Program-made: the position numbers and the translations under genes
Notes under the pieces: model-generated
The model's database searches: none
What the model was told of the DNA's origin: nothing
The model's input: the letters and a program-made list of their open reading frames with translations, nothing else
Part shown: positions 33,372 through 44,944 of the stretch, one piece after another
Layout of the letters: each line of letters starts with the position of its first letter
Position numbering within the stretch: position 1 is the first letter of the stretch
Assembly (NCBI RefSeq): GCF_037042905.1
Contig: NC_087253.1
Coordinates: forward strand, 14,627,501-14,691,500
Length of the DNA: 64,000 bases
Source of the DNA: Lytechinus pictus
Taxonomy: Eukaryota; Echinodermata; Echinoidea; Temnopleuroida; Toxopneustidae
Direction: 5' to 3'

Positions 33372-33770
33372 CGGTGCTCCACCATTCCGAGTTTGCTCAA
33401 TCTCGAGATTTTAGCCCGATCGGCCCTCTTCGCGATTAATCTCGAGATTCAAGAAACCCCGTCTCCACCATGGCAAGAAGAGCGATTCCTGCTCGAGCGA
33501 GGCATCGATGCACTATGGTCTGACGCCGTGAATAAATAATCCCGAGTGTGTCTGCACCGGCGAATTAGCGCAATTATTCGTAAAATAGCGCGCTATTTTG
33601 CAAATAATCCCAAGTTGACTTGGGATTGCAATCTCGAGATTAATCCTACGAACTAGCACGATAATTGCGTCTCCATTGCAAATAATCTCGAAATTGTTCA
33701 GATCGGGATAATTTGCCGGATCAGAAATATCGCGCTAATTTGAAAACTCGGGATGGTGCAGACGGCCCTT
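33372..33770. mobile_element. CpG-rich MITE with ATCTCGAGAT words
   Basis: Left end GGCGGTGCTCCACCATTCCG and right end GGGATGGTGCAGACGGCCC are imperfect inverted repeats sharing CCAT.CCGAGTTT. Inside, AATCTCGAGATT-type palindromes recur (about 33402, 33440, 33632, 33690) with many CpGs, in contrast with the AT-rich flanks. Confidence 0.65.
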
Positions 33771-34876
33771 ATGTGGTCTTAAACCAAGATAAGTGGTTTA
33801 GACTAATCATCTTTGATACTGGATATTTATGGTCCTGAGTCATACATGTACATGTATATGAAAATCACTTGACAAAAACGTATATTCTTACATTTAACTA
33901 TTTCAATATGATGTGGTAGTGTAGTATACACAGTACTCTGTGTACATGTACATACACATACCAGCAAATTCCACTCGTGTTACTGGCATCACTTGTCACA
34001 GTGCATAAATACCCATACATGTTGATGTGTACGTTTGTGAAATGAAAACAGGTGTAGTTAGGCATACAGTACATGCATGGGTTGGGGAGCTGGGGACACA
34101 TTTACTACCCCAGTGTACATGTGCATTACATTTCATGTGAATCACATTACAGCCACATCGACCCCCTAGTCCCTACAATGAAATAATTCGTAAGTGTGAC
34201 TGAATAATTGTGCTGTAAACTGATGTAAATGATCATATCATGTAGGTCAAGAAAAAATACTCAATCCCTATAAACTTTATTTTAAGTACAAATTTAAAAG
34301 CAGTTTCTACACAAGTTATATTTCTTTTACTTGTACCTCTACTACTAGTTATAATTGCCACTTCCGACTTATTATTATTCCATCAAAAAGAACCCATGTT
34401 AACCCTCATGTAAACTTATGATAAATTCAATTTGAAATCCACTTCATGTATCGGGGGATAATTTTCCTGGTATCGCATCGCAATTTGCTCCACATTTTTG
34501 AAAGACTGCTATGCATAAAGTCTTTTGTATAGCATATGTTTACATAGGACTGTACATTACTTAGTTGAGAGCTTTTCTCTTATGACCCAAAATGCTATTC
34601 AAATCTGTAAAGCAAAAGTATTCCCTGTGTATACATGTAGTGTACATGTAATGCACAATTGCACATGTAAAGACAAAAGCTGCCCACATCATGCGTATGC
34701 ACATGTACATGTAATGCCATCATCAGGAATCAGGATCCAGCCACACAAAATCTAGTCATTGATCATACAGCTAATTTGTATGCTTGATTGCACACAATGA
34801 TCAATGTCGTCATACTTGAAAATACCAGCCCTGCGATCAAGCGCTAAGCTTTGTGTTCAAACTGGGTAAAGGTCCT
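33771..34876. other. Intergenic, no gene seen
   Basis: Contains many TACATGTA-type words (33840-34140, 34630-34720). No exon or long ORF. Confidence 0.3.
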
Positions 34877-34878
34877 GG

Positions 34879-35650
34879 GGGCGTTTCGTAAAGCTGTTCA
34901 TACTTCTAAAGTTAAGAATCACTTAAAGGAGAATGAAACTCTTGGAGCAAGTTAGCTTTTGTGAAAGCAGAAAAATCAAAGAATAAGATCAACAAAACTT
35001 TGAGTAAAATAGGACTAGCAATAAAAGAGTTATGAGCATTTGAATGTCGAGATCACTAATGCTATGGAGATCCTCCCATTGGCAATGCGACCAAGATCTG
35101 TGATGTCACACACGTACAACTCTCCCATTTGGACACTGAAAATATACCCCAAAACATCTCTTTTTGCTCATTCTAATCATATGACAAACGATTCATCAAT
35201 GATATAATGTTGTGAAACCTCTGTACTTGTCATCTCATAAAGAGAACACCTCACCTTGTGATAGACTCTATAAAAGTGAGAATATAAGTTAAATAAGTAC
35301 TAAATTTATGAGGGAGTTGTACGTGTGTGATATCACAGATCTTGGTCGCATTGCCGATGGGAGGATCTACATGGCACTAGTGATCTCAATATTCAAATGC
35401 TCATAACTTTCTTATTATTCATTCAATCTTCCTCAAACTTTCAACAATATGTTTCTTTGATTTTTCTCTTTGATATGGATTCAGCTGGTCTCAAGGGTTT
35501 CATTCTCCTTTAAAGAACGACAGGTGACCCTTTCTTGTGGTGAATGATATCCACCACTAAATGTTCATTGGTAATTATTTAGCGCTTAAGAAAGGATCAC
35601 CCGTCATTCTTAAAGTTGCCCGTAACTTACGAACAGCTTTATGAAACACC
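34879..35650. mobile_element. MITE (GCGTTTCGTAAAGCTGTTC) interrupted by a TTAA-flanked MITE
   Basis: Outer ends GCGTTTCGTAAAGCTGTTC and GAACAGCTTTATGAAAC are inverted. At 34923-34926 and 35510-35513 TTAA flanks an inner element whose ends AGGAGAATGAAACTC and GGGTTTCATTCTCCT are inverted. Inner body (34927-35509) is itself roughly palindromic: GTGTGTGATATCACAGATCT-type words appear in both halves. Confidence 0.75.
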
Positions 35651-36653
35651 AACCTGATGAAAATAACAAGAATACAATTTACTAGAAAAAGGCACTTAAT
35701 TTAAACATGCAACAACAAAAAAAAAAGAAATATAAGGGCTCAGTAAGCAATTATTTACAACTGATTATTCTCCTGGTTCATGCAAATGAATGCATGTAGC
35801 TAGAATATTAAATCAATTGAAAAATCAAATAAACTTTTATGTTACATTACCCAAATCTACAACAAAAAAGGGACAAATTGAATTAGAGTTAGTTACATTT
35901 TTAAAAAACAAGATATCTATATTAAACTCAAAGGCAATATGAAAAAAAATGAAATATTGCCATACAATCAGGAAGGGGTATCTAAAACAGGAAAATGGCT
36001 GTTCCAAGACAAATGCCCCAAGAGTCGGGACCACAAACATCTGTTTGACTTACATGTGATGTAGAGAGGGAAAAAGGTACCGTGTAAATAACAGATTCTA
36101 CATGTAATTAAAGTAAAAGGCCAAAATACCTGTAAACTCAAATCATTACAAACTGTCCGAAATAAAAAATCATAATTATGTTTTCTTCCCCATTCTAAAG
36201 ACATAAGATGCACTTGATCCCAAATTTAGTAAGTACATGTGTGTGCTGTGGGTAAAATGCGAGCATTTGAACAGGCTAATTTTAAAAAAGATGGTGTTTG
36301 AGTGTCTCCTTAAAACTAGAAACTTTGACTGTGAGAAACATTTAAACATCATATGCAAGTTGAAAAGTATCCATTTGCTATTGTAAAGGGAAGGCAAGAA
36401 CAGAAATTTGAGAGTAAGAAAAGGGGTTTTCTCTGTTGCACAAACATGTACATGTATCCACCACATATCCTATATTTAGTACCCCAACCTTAACATTGCT
36501 ATACATGTAGATGTTTTCTATAGTGTTATCAATTATTAACTCTTAAAATATAAATAAAACTGATTATGAGAGAATAAATGGAGCAAATATATAGAATATT
36601 ATAGAATACATTTAGGGAAATAATAATCAATTTACACCTTGATCGTCTAGGTG
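35651..36653. other. Downstream region of PPP1R15, no gene seen
   Basis: AT-rich sequence past the PPP1R15 stop (minus strand). No canonical minus-strand AATAAA was found near the stop; one exists at 34276-34281. The 3'UTR end is therefore unclear. Confidence 0.3.
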
Positions 36654-39600
36654 TCATCTGTCCTCCCCCTCTGCCATTCGAGATGCGTAGACTTGTTCCC
36701 GATGTGTGTTTGTGAGAACAGGGTCAAGTACATGACAGAGTTGATCAATGCGTGCCTTGAATCTCATCCTATCCCTTGCACAGGCTTGCCAGTCGTTCTC
36801 TGAGGCCTGGGTGGGGTTGGTTTCACAGGACGCTGGATCCTTCTCGACAAGGACAATGAAAGACGAGTCGGGGCAGAAGCGAACCTGGGGACATTTTGAT
36901 TAACGAATCAAGCAGAATAATCAAGAGATTGCAACCTATAAGTTTTCCCCTAATCCAGTAGATGTTTATGCAGGATATTTCTTTCGTATTTGTATGTACT
37001 GTGTAAGTTATAATTACTGAAAAAAAATTGACAGCTTTTAATGACATAACATCACTTAGGCATCAACACACCAATAACATTGCGTAATCATAATGGTGAA
37101 GAAAGCCAGGTAAAGGTTATTTTACATATAATCTTGTGACTCATACAATGTATGTGTACTAGTCATCTGATGCAACTATAATCCTTGTTGCATGTAGAAG
37201 AAAGTTAATTCTACTTGTAAATCCTCGCATATGAACTACAATGTACATGAATGGTTCATTGTAAAAAAAATGTACAAGTTTCAATCTGCATGGAATGAAA
37301 TGATCACATGTCATTTGTACAAGATCTACATGTATGCACTCATTCAATGAACAAGGTTATGATATAACCTTGTTCTCAGTTACATCTCCATGTGTGGCAA
37401 AAATAAGGGTGGCAATTTTGGCTTATTTTCTCTTTTTCTATGGGACAAATGCTTGATTTTTTTACACTGTCAGTTTCCAATACAGCTATTCATCATATAA
37501 CTTGGCTCTTATGTAAATTTGATTCTTTAAATTATTTTTTTTAATTAAAAATAGAGATTGAAAAATGAAAATTTTCTTGCCATATTACTTTCCAGCAATA
37601 GAGGGCGTACACAAAAATATGCCCAAAATTCAAGTTTTTGAGCGCTCTGGTGAATACAAAAATTATTCCCAAGTTACTAATGAAAAATAAATTGCAACTG
37701 TATGGAAATTAGTAATTTTGGTCACAAAAGTGATATTTTAATGATTTTTTAAAGTGTGTGCTATGTACAGCATTGGCATACCATAGTCCTACCTGTAGAT
37801 TCCCCACAGGCAGGATGGTTGCAGTGAGCAAGTGCATGTATGTACAAACTAACACTGTGTACATTCCCAGAATCCAAGTGTACACAATACATAGTATTGT
37901 ACCATGTATCTCATTCTTGTCAATTGTTAGTGAAACAAACATGTACAGTAGGCCTCCATTTACACTGATGTGTTCACAAACTTCATGAAAATGGTGTGAA
38001 ATTTTTAATACAGGCCGAACTACAGTGTATGATGGGCCAGGTGACTTGGCATTTGAAAATGAGTGTTCCTGAGTTTTTGCCTCAAATCAATATTTCTTTA
38101 CATTTTATAGCATGTTTTTTTTGGTGCAATTATCAGGACTTCTTTTTCTTTGAATCTTATCAATAATCTGAATGAAATCTTCTGTTTCAAATTCAGCTGG
38201 ATTGAAGTGTTTTAAAATGCCTGTTTTAGAGTGTCCATGACAACCAACGTAAGTGTCAAGAGGTCAGCTTGGATGATTAACAAAAACATCCCATGCCCCC
38301 CCCCCAAAAAAAATAATAATAATAATAATAGAATAAATGAATCAAATGAAATACAACAATAAACAAAATTTCATTTCACTGAATCCAAAACAAGACACAG
38401 AAACATTTTGGAACCTAAAAAAAAGTAGAAAATATTTCATTTCATTTTGCAGCCAACATGTAAGCAAGGATGAATGATGAATCAACATCATTTTCACAGA
38501 AAAGTTTAGTTAAGGAACACTTTGTTATTTTGTTCAAAACAATTTTTGCATACACTGTAAGAGTATTTTTTGGGGGGGAGGGTGAGGTATGACTCTGTTA
38601 AGGTTAATACCTTTTTGAAAGCCTTGTCTTGAGGAGTCAACTGGTACCTCCTTAGACAGCTGGCACTGGCAACACGCTTCATAGAACCTTCAGCGACTGT
38701 GGGTGATCCAAGGTCGATATCATCTCGGGCCCCATGGACCCTGATAGTAGCAATATCAAAGATTTCAACGTCACTGTCCCTGGAAGGCAATCCCTCACAT
38801 ATCTGAGGTAGTGTCTCTTTCTGTTCTGTTGATGCTAGCAACAAAGTCCTTTGTCCTTCAACGGAGTCTTTTCTCATTGGGGTTGAAGGGCTTGGGGCGG
38901 GAACGGTGGAAGACAAATTAGAATCATGGCATTTCCAGGCCTCCATGGGACTGTACGGGTCCCTTGCTCTGTTGAACGAGTCCCAGAGAGGATCATCCTC
39001 TAAGGTAGAGGGATCATCAAGAGTGTCCCAGTCATCGTCATCGTCATCGGATGAACTTGAGGTTGAACCAAGGATAAAGGCCACTGAAGGGTGATGACCA
39101 GAAGCAGAATCTGGCTTCTCTTTGGGTGTCGAGGAGAGGCTGTCTCTCAGTTCCTGGAGCTGAGGATTAGACAGCTTGAATGATCTTGGAAGACCGGTGT
39201 CAACATCGTCAACAGGACTATCATCCCCACTATCATAGTCATCATCACTATCCGTCTCTGACCAATTGTCCCCCTCATCTGTTCCAGAGTCTATGTGGCA
39301 GTCTTGGAAAGACGACTTCTTGCCAGGGTGACCCTGCTGAATACTGTCACTACAGCGCCAGCCACATAGAGGATTGTATGGGTCATCGCTTGCTGTGAAA
39401 CTCTCCCAAAGATCTGCATTTGCCTCTACTGCACTGTCTGAATCACTTCCTGATTCCGGATCACTGCTGGATGAAAGAGCCATCTCTTTATCTTGAGTGC
39501 TGGATTGTACCTTGTAGTCGGCGAGAATAAGTTCAATCGATGAGTGTCGCTCATTAAACTCGCTTTCTTCATTCTTTTTACTGCCATCTTTACGCTCATT

Positions 39601-40923
39601 GGTAGTTTGACAATTTTCACCTTGAACAGCAACATTTTTCTCATTTGCTTTTACCAAGAGACATGAAGTATTTGACTTGCTGCGGTCACTAAGAATTGCA
39701 ATACCTGCACGTTCCTCAGATTGACAAGTCTTTACTAAGTCTTCTGCCAGTTCTTGTGAATTTATTGCACAACTGTCAACTACATGTCCTATGAATTCTT
39801 CTGAACCACAGTCAGCAGTCACTAATGTTTCATCACTTTTAACCTCAGATGTGTTGATCTGTACATGTACATCAACGGTCTTGTCAATACATGATCTGAT
39901 TTGACTGGAGATTTGGACACATGTTTCAGAGGAGGATGTTACAGAAGAACTGCTATGATCAGCACGGCATCGAGACTGAGACTTGGGCTTTGACTGAGGA
40001 AATGTTCTTTGCCGACTTCCATGTCCATTATTCCACTTAGGCTTCTTTGGAGGAGATCGAGCCCACTGGTTTCTATTCATTGGTCCCTGGTGGGCAAACC
40101 CTTGCATCATCTGGGGACCTAGCAACTGTTGCCATGGAAAAGGAGGAGGAGGGGGAGCAAAGTGATGGAATCCCTGATCAAAAGGAGGATGACATTGATT
40201 ATTCCCATCCATCATTTGATGCCAAGGATTACTACTGTAGAAGTTCCTTTGATAATTTTGTGTCGATGCCAGAAAAGGGGATTGGTTCATTCCCTGGTAA
40301 GGATGGAAGATTGGGGCGTGGCCTCTATCCTGCGGAACAAAAGTCCGTCCCCACTGGCCTTGGGCGTTATGACGGGGAGGACCCCTCTGGCTACTCTGCT
40401 GCGAGTTTGCCATCGGGTTACCCCAATGCGGAGGATGTTTTGGCATGCTCATGTTGGTTAACTTTTCTGCTACAGAATCTAAAGTGGCAAGATGTGAGTC
40501 TGGACTACTTGGCAGGGTCCCCTGCGACTGCATCAAGTTTCTGGTCGTCTCCCTCCGAGGAGGATTCCAAGTTTGATTTGACGCTCCAAAGGCAGATTTG
40601 ACTTTGTCAAGTAGACCAACACCTTGATGAGTACACGTATTGTCCTGCGGTTTAAATCTAGGCTGGCAGCGATTAGATGCTTGTTGAATTTCTGGGGAAA
40701 TTGCTCCGTTCAAATCCTCGCAGCTGCTTCCTGAATTCTCTCCAGTGCTATCCAAACGGAAGAAAGTTGGCCGATTCTGATCACTCCAGCTCGGATTCTT
40801 TCTTTGATATTTTTGTGCACAGGGATTCCCTCGTCCACTTGTGTAGCTATAATTTTGCTTCTCAGAGTTTTGTCTATGATGTCCACGAGACATTCTATAA
40901 TTACGGACTGCAACGTCTGCCAT
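36654..40923 (-). CDS. PPP1R15: PPP1R15 (GADD34/CReP) homologue, PP1 regulatory subunit
   Basis: Family members bring protein phosphatase 1 to eIF2-alpha and so end the integrated stress response. Exon 1 is 40923-38611 (771 codons), exon 2 is 36884-36654 (76 codons plus TGA); the protein is 847 residues. Two copies of the family's repeat are present: LWESFTASDDPYNPL (about residue 505) and LWDSFNRARDPYSPM (about 645), matching the LWNSF..DDPYNPL repeats of vertebrate CReP. The PP1-docking KVRF is formed across the junction: exon 1 ends AFKK at donor GTATTA, exon 2 begins VRFCPD. The C terminus has NDW..CARDRMRFKARI, matching the conserved W..ARD..RF core that contacts actin and substrate. The N-terminal 450 residues are Gln/Asn/Pro-rich and show no family match; acidic Asp/Ser runs surround the repeats. 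Without splicing the frame ends 34 codons further on, but then lacks the core. Inferred orthology is strong. Confidence 0.9.
36885..38610 (-). other. PPP1R15 intron
   Basis: Minus-strand donor GTATTA at 38610-38605 and acceptor CCCCAG ending at 36885. The sequence is AT-rich, with TACATGTA words and an AAT microsatellite (38309-38330). No other coding exon seen inside. Confidence 0.7.
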
Positions 40924-40947
40924 TTTTACAATTCGCTTGTAGAAAAA

Positions 40948-40962
40948 TTAAAGAGAATTCAT
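40948..40962 (-). promoter_or_regulatory. Four-codon upstream ORF before PPP1R15
   Basis: ATG-AAT-TCT-CTT-TAA on the minus strand, ending 24 bases before the PPP1R15 ATG. GADD34 and CReP mRNAs in vertebrates are translationally controlled by short upstream ORFs. It counts only if these bases are in the leader; an alternative acceptor (TTCTACAAG at about 40936) would remove it. Confidence 0.4.
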
Positions 40963-41037
40963 GTTTGAAACTTCAGAAATTTAGTCTCTGATTTATTAGT
41001 GTCTAGAATTATTAGTCTAATATATATCTTAGCTCTA

Positions 41038-41481
41038 TCAAAGATCAATTTGAAGTTGAACTTGATAATTCACATTTTCAAGATGGGCCATGTTGTTGGC
41101 ACCAGCATTTTCATGAGGAACAAGAGAAGGATATTCATGAACTTGAAATGAAGACATGAAAGATAAACTATGCCAAGCATGCCATGTAAACTTCATCTTA
41201 CTGGAACGGCAGATAGGAGGGCTTGCGTGCGAATTAAGGGTTTTTAAAACATGAGGAAACGTTGTCGTTGGCCTCATCAGCCTACATCCATTCATACAGC
41301 GCTTACAATTCTGTTCACCATTCACTTTGTACACAGTCGATGGCACAGTTAAACGAAAAATTTGAGAGGTGTCTGCAAGTGCAACATATTGTTCAGGAAA
41401 ATCCAAGTTGTTGACGATATCAGAGTTATTTTCACAATTTGCGGTTTCGGACAAAACAATTGAAAAATCTTCCACATCCAT
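41038..41481 (-). CDS. 147-codon ORF upstream of PPP1R15, unknown
   Basis: Same strand as PPP1R15, 114 bases upstream. ATG context ATAAGAAATGG is good. The product has a Cys/Arg-rich centre (CKRCMNGCRLMRP) and no recognised domain, signal peptide or membrane span. It may be a first coding exon joined to PPP1R15 (the PPP1R15 frame is open upstream of its ATG to a weak acceptor), an upstream ORF, a small separate gene, or chance. No strong donor was found at its end. Confidence 0.3.
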   Translation of the reverse strand: MDVEDFSIVLSETANCENNSDIVNNLDFPEQYVALADTSQIFRLTVPSTVYKVNGEQNCKRCMNGCRLMRPTTTFPHVLKTLNSHASPPICRSSKMKFTWHAWHSLSFMSSFQVHEYPSLVPHENAGANNMAHLENVNYQVQLQIDL

Positions 41482-41686
41482 TTCTTATCGTAGAAAACTT
41501 GAAGAAAATACAACACAAGTGTAAGCTTTTGGTGTTCGAATACTACGTGCAGAAATTCATGATTACGAAATTACATTGGCAGTCATATTGAGAGTGTATT
41601 CATGAGATAAAATGACCGGCGTGTCGGCAGGCTAGGCCGACTCGGTTCGACTGTGTCCGAATGATGAATTGCGTCATTATAGCACA

Positions 41687-41694
41687 TGACGTCA
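41687..41694. promoter_or_regulatory. Perfect CRE/ATF site TGACGTCA
   Basis: Full palindromic cAMP-response/ATF element about 200 bases upstream of the 147-codon ORF and 760 upstream of the PPP1R15 ATG, with a half-like GCGTCATT at 41671. Vertebrate GADD34 transcription uses CREB/ATF sites, so placement in a promoter region fits, but a perfect 8-mer can arise by chance. Confidence 0.4.
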
Positions 41695-41699
41695 TGTTT

Positions 41700-43579
41700 A
41701 AATTTAAATTTCAGACGTTAAAATGTTATTGTATCCATTCAATAAAATAATTTGTGAAAAATAATATTGATTTGTACTTCGAAATGCTTCATCTACTAAA
41801 ACCTAAATATTCTTCTTCAAAAAGCCCAGTTAAAGAGAAATAGTACAGTGTAATTGAGAAAAATACAAAGTGGAGCACAATCACAGTTTGCAAAAAAGAC
41901 TATATAATTTTCCGGAAATTAACGATTAGTCTCGAACACTTCCGAAACATCTTTCGGGATATCGAACGGGCGGGGAAAAGATTGGGAAAACCCGACCAAA
42001 GAATACTGAATTGCAGTATGATCCCGGGAGTATGATGTAAATTTCGTCACATAACAACAATTTGTAACCCTTATACTAGTATTTCGCAATACGACACTGG
42101 TTAAGGATGTCTAGGGGAAGTGCCAGGCACTTTTCCTATCCATCCAGGCTGGCTTTTACTTTTCTCTTATATGCACCTCATACTTTATTATATAAATATA
42201 TGCATATATATATATTTTTTTTTTTTTATTATTATTTTTTTTTAATTTTGCATCATGAATTCATCTGTGTTGAGGGGGGGGGGCACATATCAATATTTAT
42301 CGATTTGAAGGCCAAAATTCACCCCAACAATAAAGAAAATTAATGAAATAGGGCCTTGAAAGTAGGCCTTAGATGTAAAATAAGAAAATATAGTTTTATT
42401 ACAAATCCTGGTAAGATTGGCCAGTGGTACATTACGTCACACACTCTCTTTTCCTTTCTTATACATGAAAGATAGGTCAAATAACATTTCAACTTAAATT
42501 AATTTGATTAAGAAAGGCTCTTTCTGCACGTACCTGCCTCTGCATTTATCCTGATAAACTGCCAAGTATGATTTAATCTATATGACAAACATATAGGCCT
42601 AGCATTAGAAAAAAAAGGCATATTATATTGGAACTAAAAATATTGATTGTTAATATACTGAATGTGCAGCACCCCTCCCCAAATTTTGCTCTCCCAACCG
42701 TTTTCTCTCTTCCTCTCTCTCTCTCTCTCTCTCTTTATCCCTCTCTCTCTTACATTATGAATACAATACACAAGCCTAAAAAATGACAGAATATAATCAT
42801 TGTTTTAATGATAAATTGAGATTGTTACATTAACTCAATGCATGAATATAAATAATATAATACTGGCAGAAAATAGCAGTCTTTAGAATACATCCCCAAA
42901 ATATTGAAAAAGAAAAGTTAAATAATGTACATATACAATAGAGTACAGACAGGAAAAAGTTGAACAGACATGAAACACAATCTTTTTTTAGATCTCTTTA
43001 GATCTCTTCTATAGTGACTGTTATTTTCCACTTAAAAAATAAAATACCAGTTGTGGTAACAATCTCAAAATGAGTTCAAACAGAATCCAATAAAATTACC
43101 ACCCAAGTGTTTGTATGTGTAAATAAAAAAATATGTGCCAATTGACTCTGGGAAACATTGTGAAATTGCTGAGAAATGAGCAAAATAAACACAGAATTCA
43201 TTAAAATGTCTGGTATTTTTCCAAGCACTGTCCAACATATGCCTTTCTTTGTTAGTTATCATCGGAATTATCGGTTTTCAGCTAATATTTCACAAAGATA
43301 AGTCCATTTCAATGTACCAGATCTAGATCTATGATAATATGGTGGTAATTAAATTTGGTTTTAAACGCTTTCTCATGAAATAATTGTTTTCTGCAATTAC
43401 TTTCTTTTACCTGTATAATATTACACTACCTGTGCAGATAAACCAATATTGATAAAGATACACTGATGCCACTACAGGAAGATTGACCGCTATTACTTTG
43501 CCAAGCAAGACTGGTTCAATTTCATACTCACTTGGCCTAGTTCTCTGATAGTCTAATACCACAGGGAATAAACACATTG
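41700..43579. other. Intergenic between PPP1R15 and the SV2-like gene, no gene seen
   Basis: AT-rich, with a (TA)n/poly-T tract at 42200-42245, a CT microsatellite at 42705-42755 and poly-G at 42276. No exon recognised. Confidence 0.3.
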
Positions 43580-43878
43580 GCCCATATTCTGAACTCGGGT
43601 TTAAATTAAACCCTGGTTTAAAGTTGTGGTTTAACTATGGAGAGCCAATTGGGGCACAAATCCCAAACAGTACACATTCAATTTATTAACTCATATGACA
43701 TCCAAATTGTTCATAATTGTCTGGGAAAGATAAATAAGTACTTTTCTTCATTATGAAAGCAAAATATTAAACATTAGAAATATACAATAGAAACAGAATT
43801 TTTGAATTTTTGGCTCCCCATATTCCTAGCACAGAGTTAGACCATTGCCTAATTTAAACCCGACTTTAGAATATGGGC
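43580..43878. mobile_element. MITE, terminal repeat GGCCCATATTCTGAA
   Basis: Left GGCCCATATTCTGAACTCGG and right CCCGACTTTAGAATATGGGCC are inverted copies; GTTTAAATTAAACCC-type words lie just inside both ends. About 300 bp, inserted near GGTCTA-word repeats. Confidence 0.75.
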
Positions 43879-43884
43879 CATTTG

Positions 43885-44680
43885 GTTTAAACTTAATTTG
43901 GTCTAATACCCACTCAGTCTAATTCTGTTTTAGTATAATGCGCAGATGGTCTAATTTCTATTTGGTCTATTTATCACTGACTTTTTTCACTTTGTCAAAT
44001 GAAAACTTGGTTCATAAGAACTAAAACCAACTACGGTGACAGATCCTTCTCAGTTATTGCCCCGAAGCTCTGGAACAATCTCCCCATTAATTTACATGAG
44101 GCATCATCGTTAGAACTGTTTAAGTCCCTCCTTAAAACCCACCTCTTTTAATAAGTTTCACTTGCCTATTTTTCGCTTCTTTTGTGTTCTGTATGAAATT
44201 ATCCCCCTTAGTTAATTTGCATTATCATATTGTGTTCAGATTTTTTAAGTCGGATTGTGAGCTTAGTTATTAGGATTATTTGAATTTACATACATGATTA
44301 TCGACCCGTTATATTTAAGTTGTGTATTCACTGATTATCTCTTTATTTGTACGTATAATTAATTTTTCGTAATGGTGTTTTCACCTTCAGTTCCTTTGTT
44401 TTTCTTTTTCTGAGATATCTTGTATTTTCCCCACTTCTTTCTTAGCGCTTTGAAACTTTTGTATAAAGCGCTCAATAAATTTTGTATATTATTATTATTA
44501 TAAACAGTTCATCTAGCTATACAGACTAAGAGGTGTTAGAACAAGTGGATATTGGATGAAATGGGTACAGTTTAACCGGTAATTAGACAAAATGGTGATT
44601 GCCAAAGGCAATTAGACCAAATGCTTAGTAGATGAATGAGTTGTAGACACACTAGGATTAGACCACGTTGGAGAAGTCCA
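43885..44680. repeat. GGTCTA-word element interrupted by a LINE fragment
   Basis: Flanks 43900-44016 and 44506-44680 continue each other when compared with 49240-49330 and 49830-49960: both read ..TTTGTCAAATGA..TTCATAA then CAG.TCATCT..GTGGTGTTAGA-like sequence. At this copy the LINE lies at the TTCATAA junction. Confidence 0.6.
44017..44505 (+). mobile_element. 5'-truncated non-LTR retrotransposon, reverse transcriptase C terminus and 3' tail
   Basis: Frame 44017-44151 reads GDRSFSVIAPKLWNNLP followed by an FKSLLKTHLF end and stop, the C-terminal signature of CR1/L2/jockey-type reverse transcriptase polyproteins. A 350-base 3'UTR follows with TAAAGCGCTCAATAAAT and an ATT tail. Only the last 44 codons remain, so it is inactive. 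CR1-like tails often match SINE tails, as with the copy at 55840-55915. Confidence 0.8.
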
Positions 44681-44686
44681 CATGGC

Positions 44687-44944
44687 CACTGGCGGATCCA
44701 GGGGGGGAACAAAGCCGGCCCATGCCCCCCTCCCCTTTTGAGAAGTAAAATTAAAATTTGTAATGTAAAAATGCTATTAAAACAGAAGTGTGCCCCCCCC
44801 CCCCCTTTTAAAAGTGAAGACTTTTTTTTTCCGGGACGCGATATCCTTAATTTTTTGGTTAAAACCCTTTTTTTTTTTTTACTTATCAAGTTTTTCCTCC
44901 GAAAAATGTGCCCCCCATTTTGGAAAATCCTGGATCCGCCCCTG
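44687..44944. mobile_element. Complete 258-bp hAT-type MITE with 8-bp target duplication
   Basis: Ends CACTGGCGGATCCAGG and TGGATCCGCCCCTG are inverted. CACATGGC is present exactly at 44679-44686 and 44945-44952. Both the 8-bp duplication and CA..TG termini fit hAT elements. No coding capacity. Confidence 0.9.

Noticed and set aside
40047..40601. 184-codon plus-strand frame
   Set aside because: Antisense to the PPP1R15 coding exon and without features of its own.
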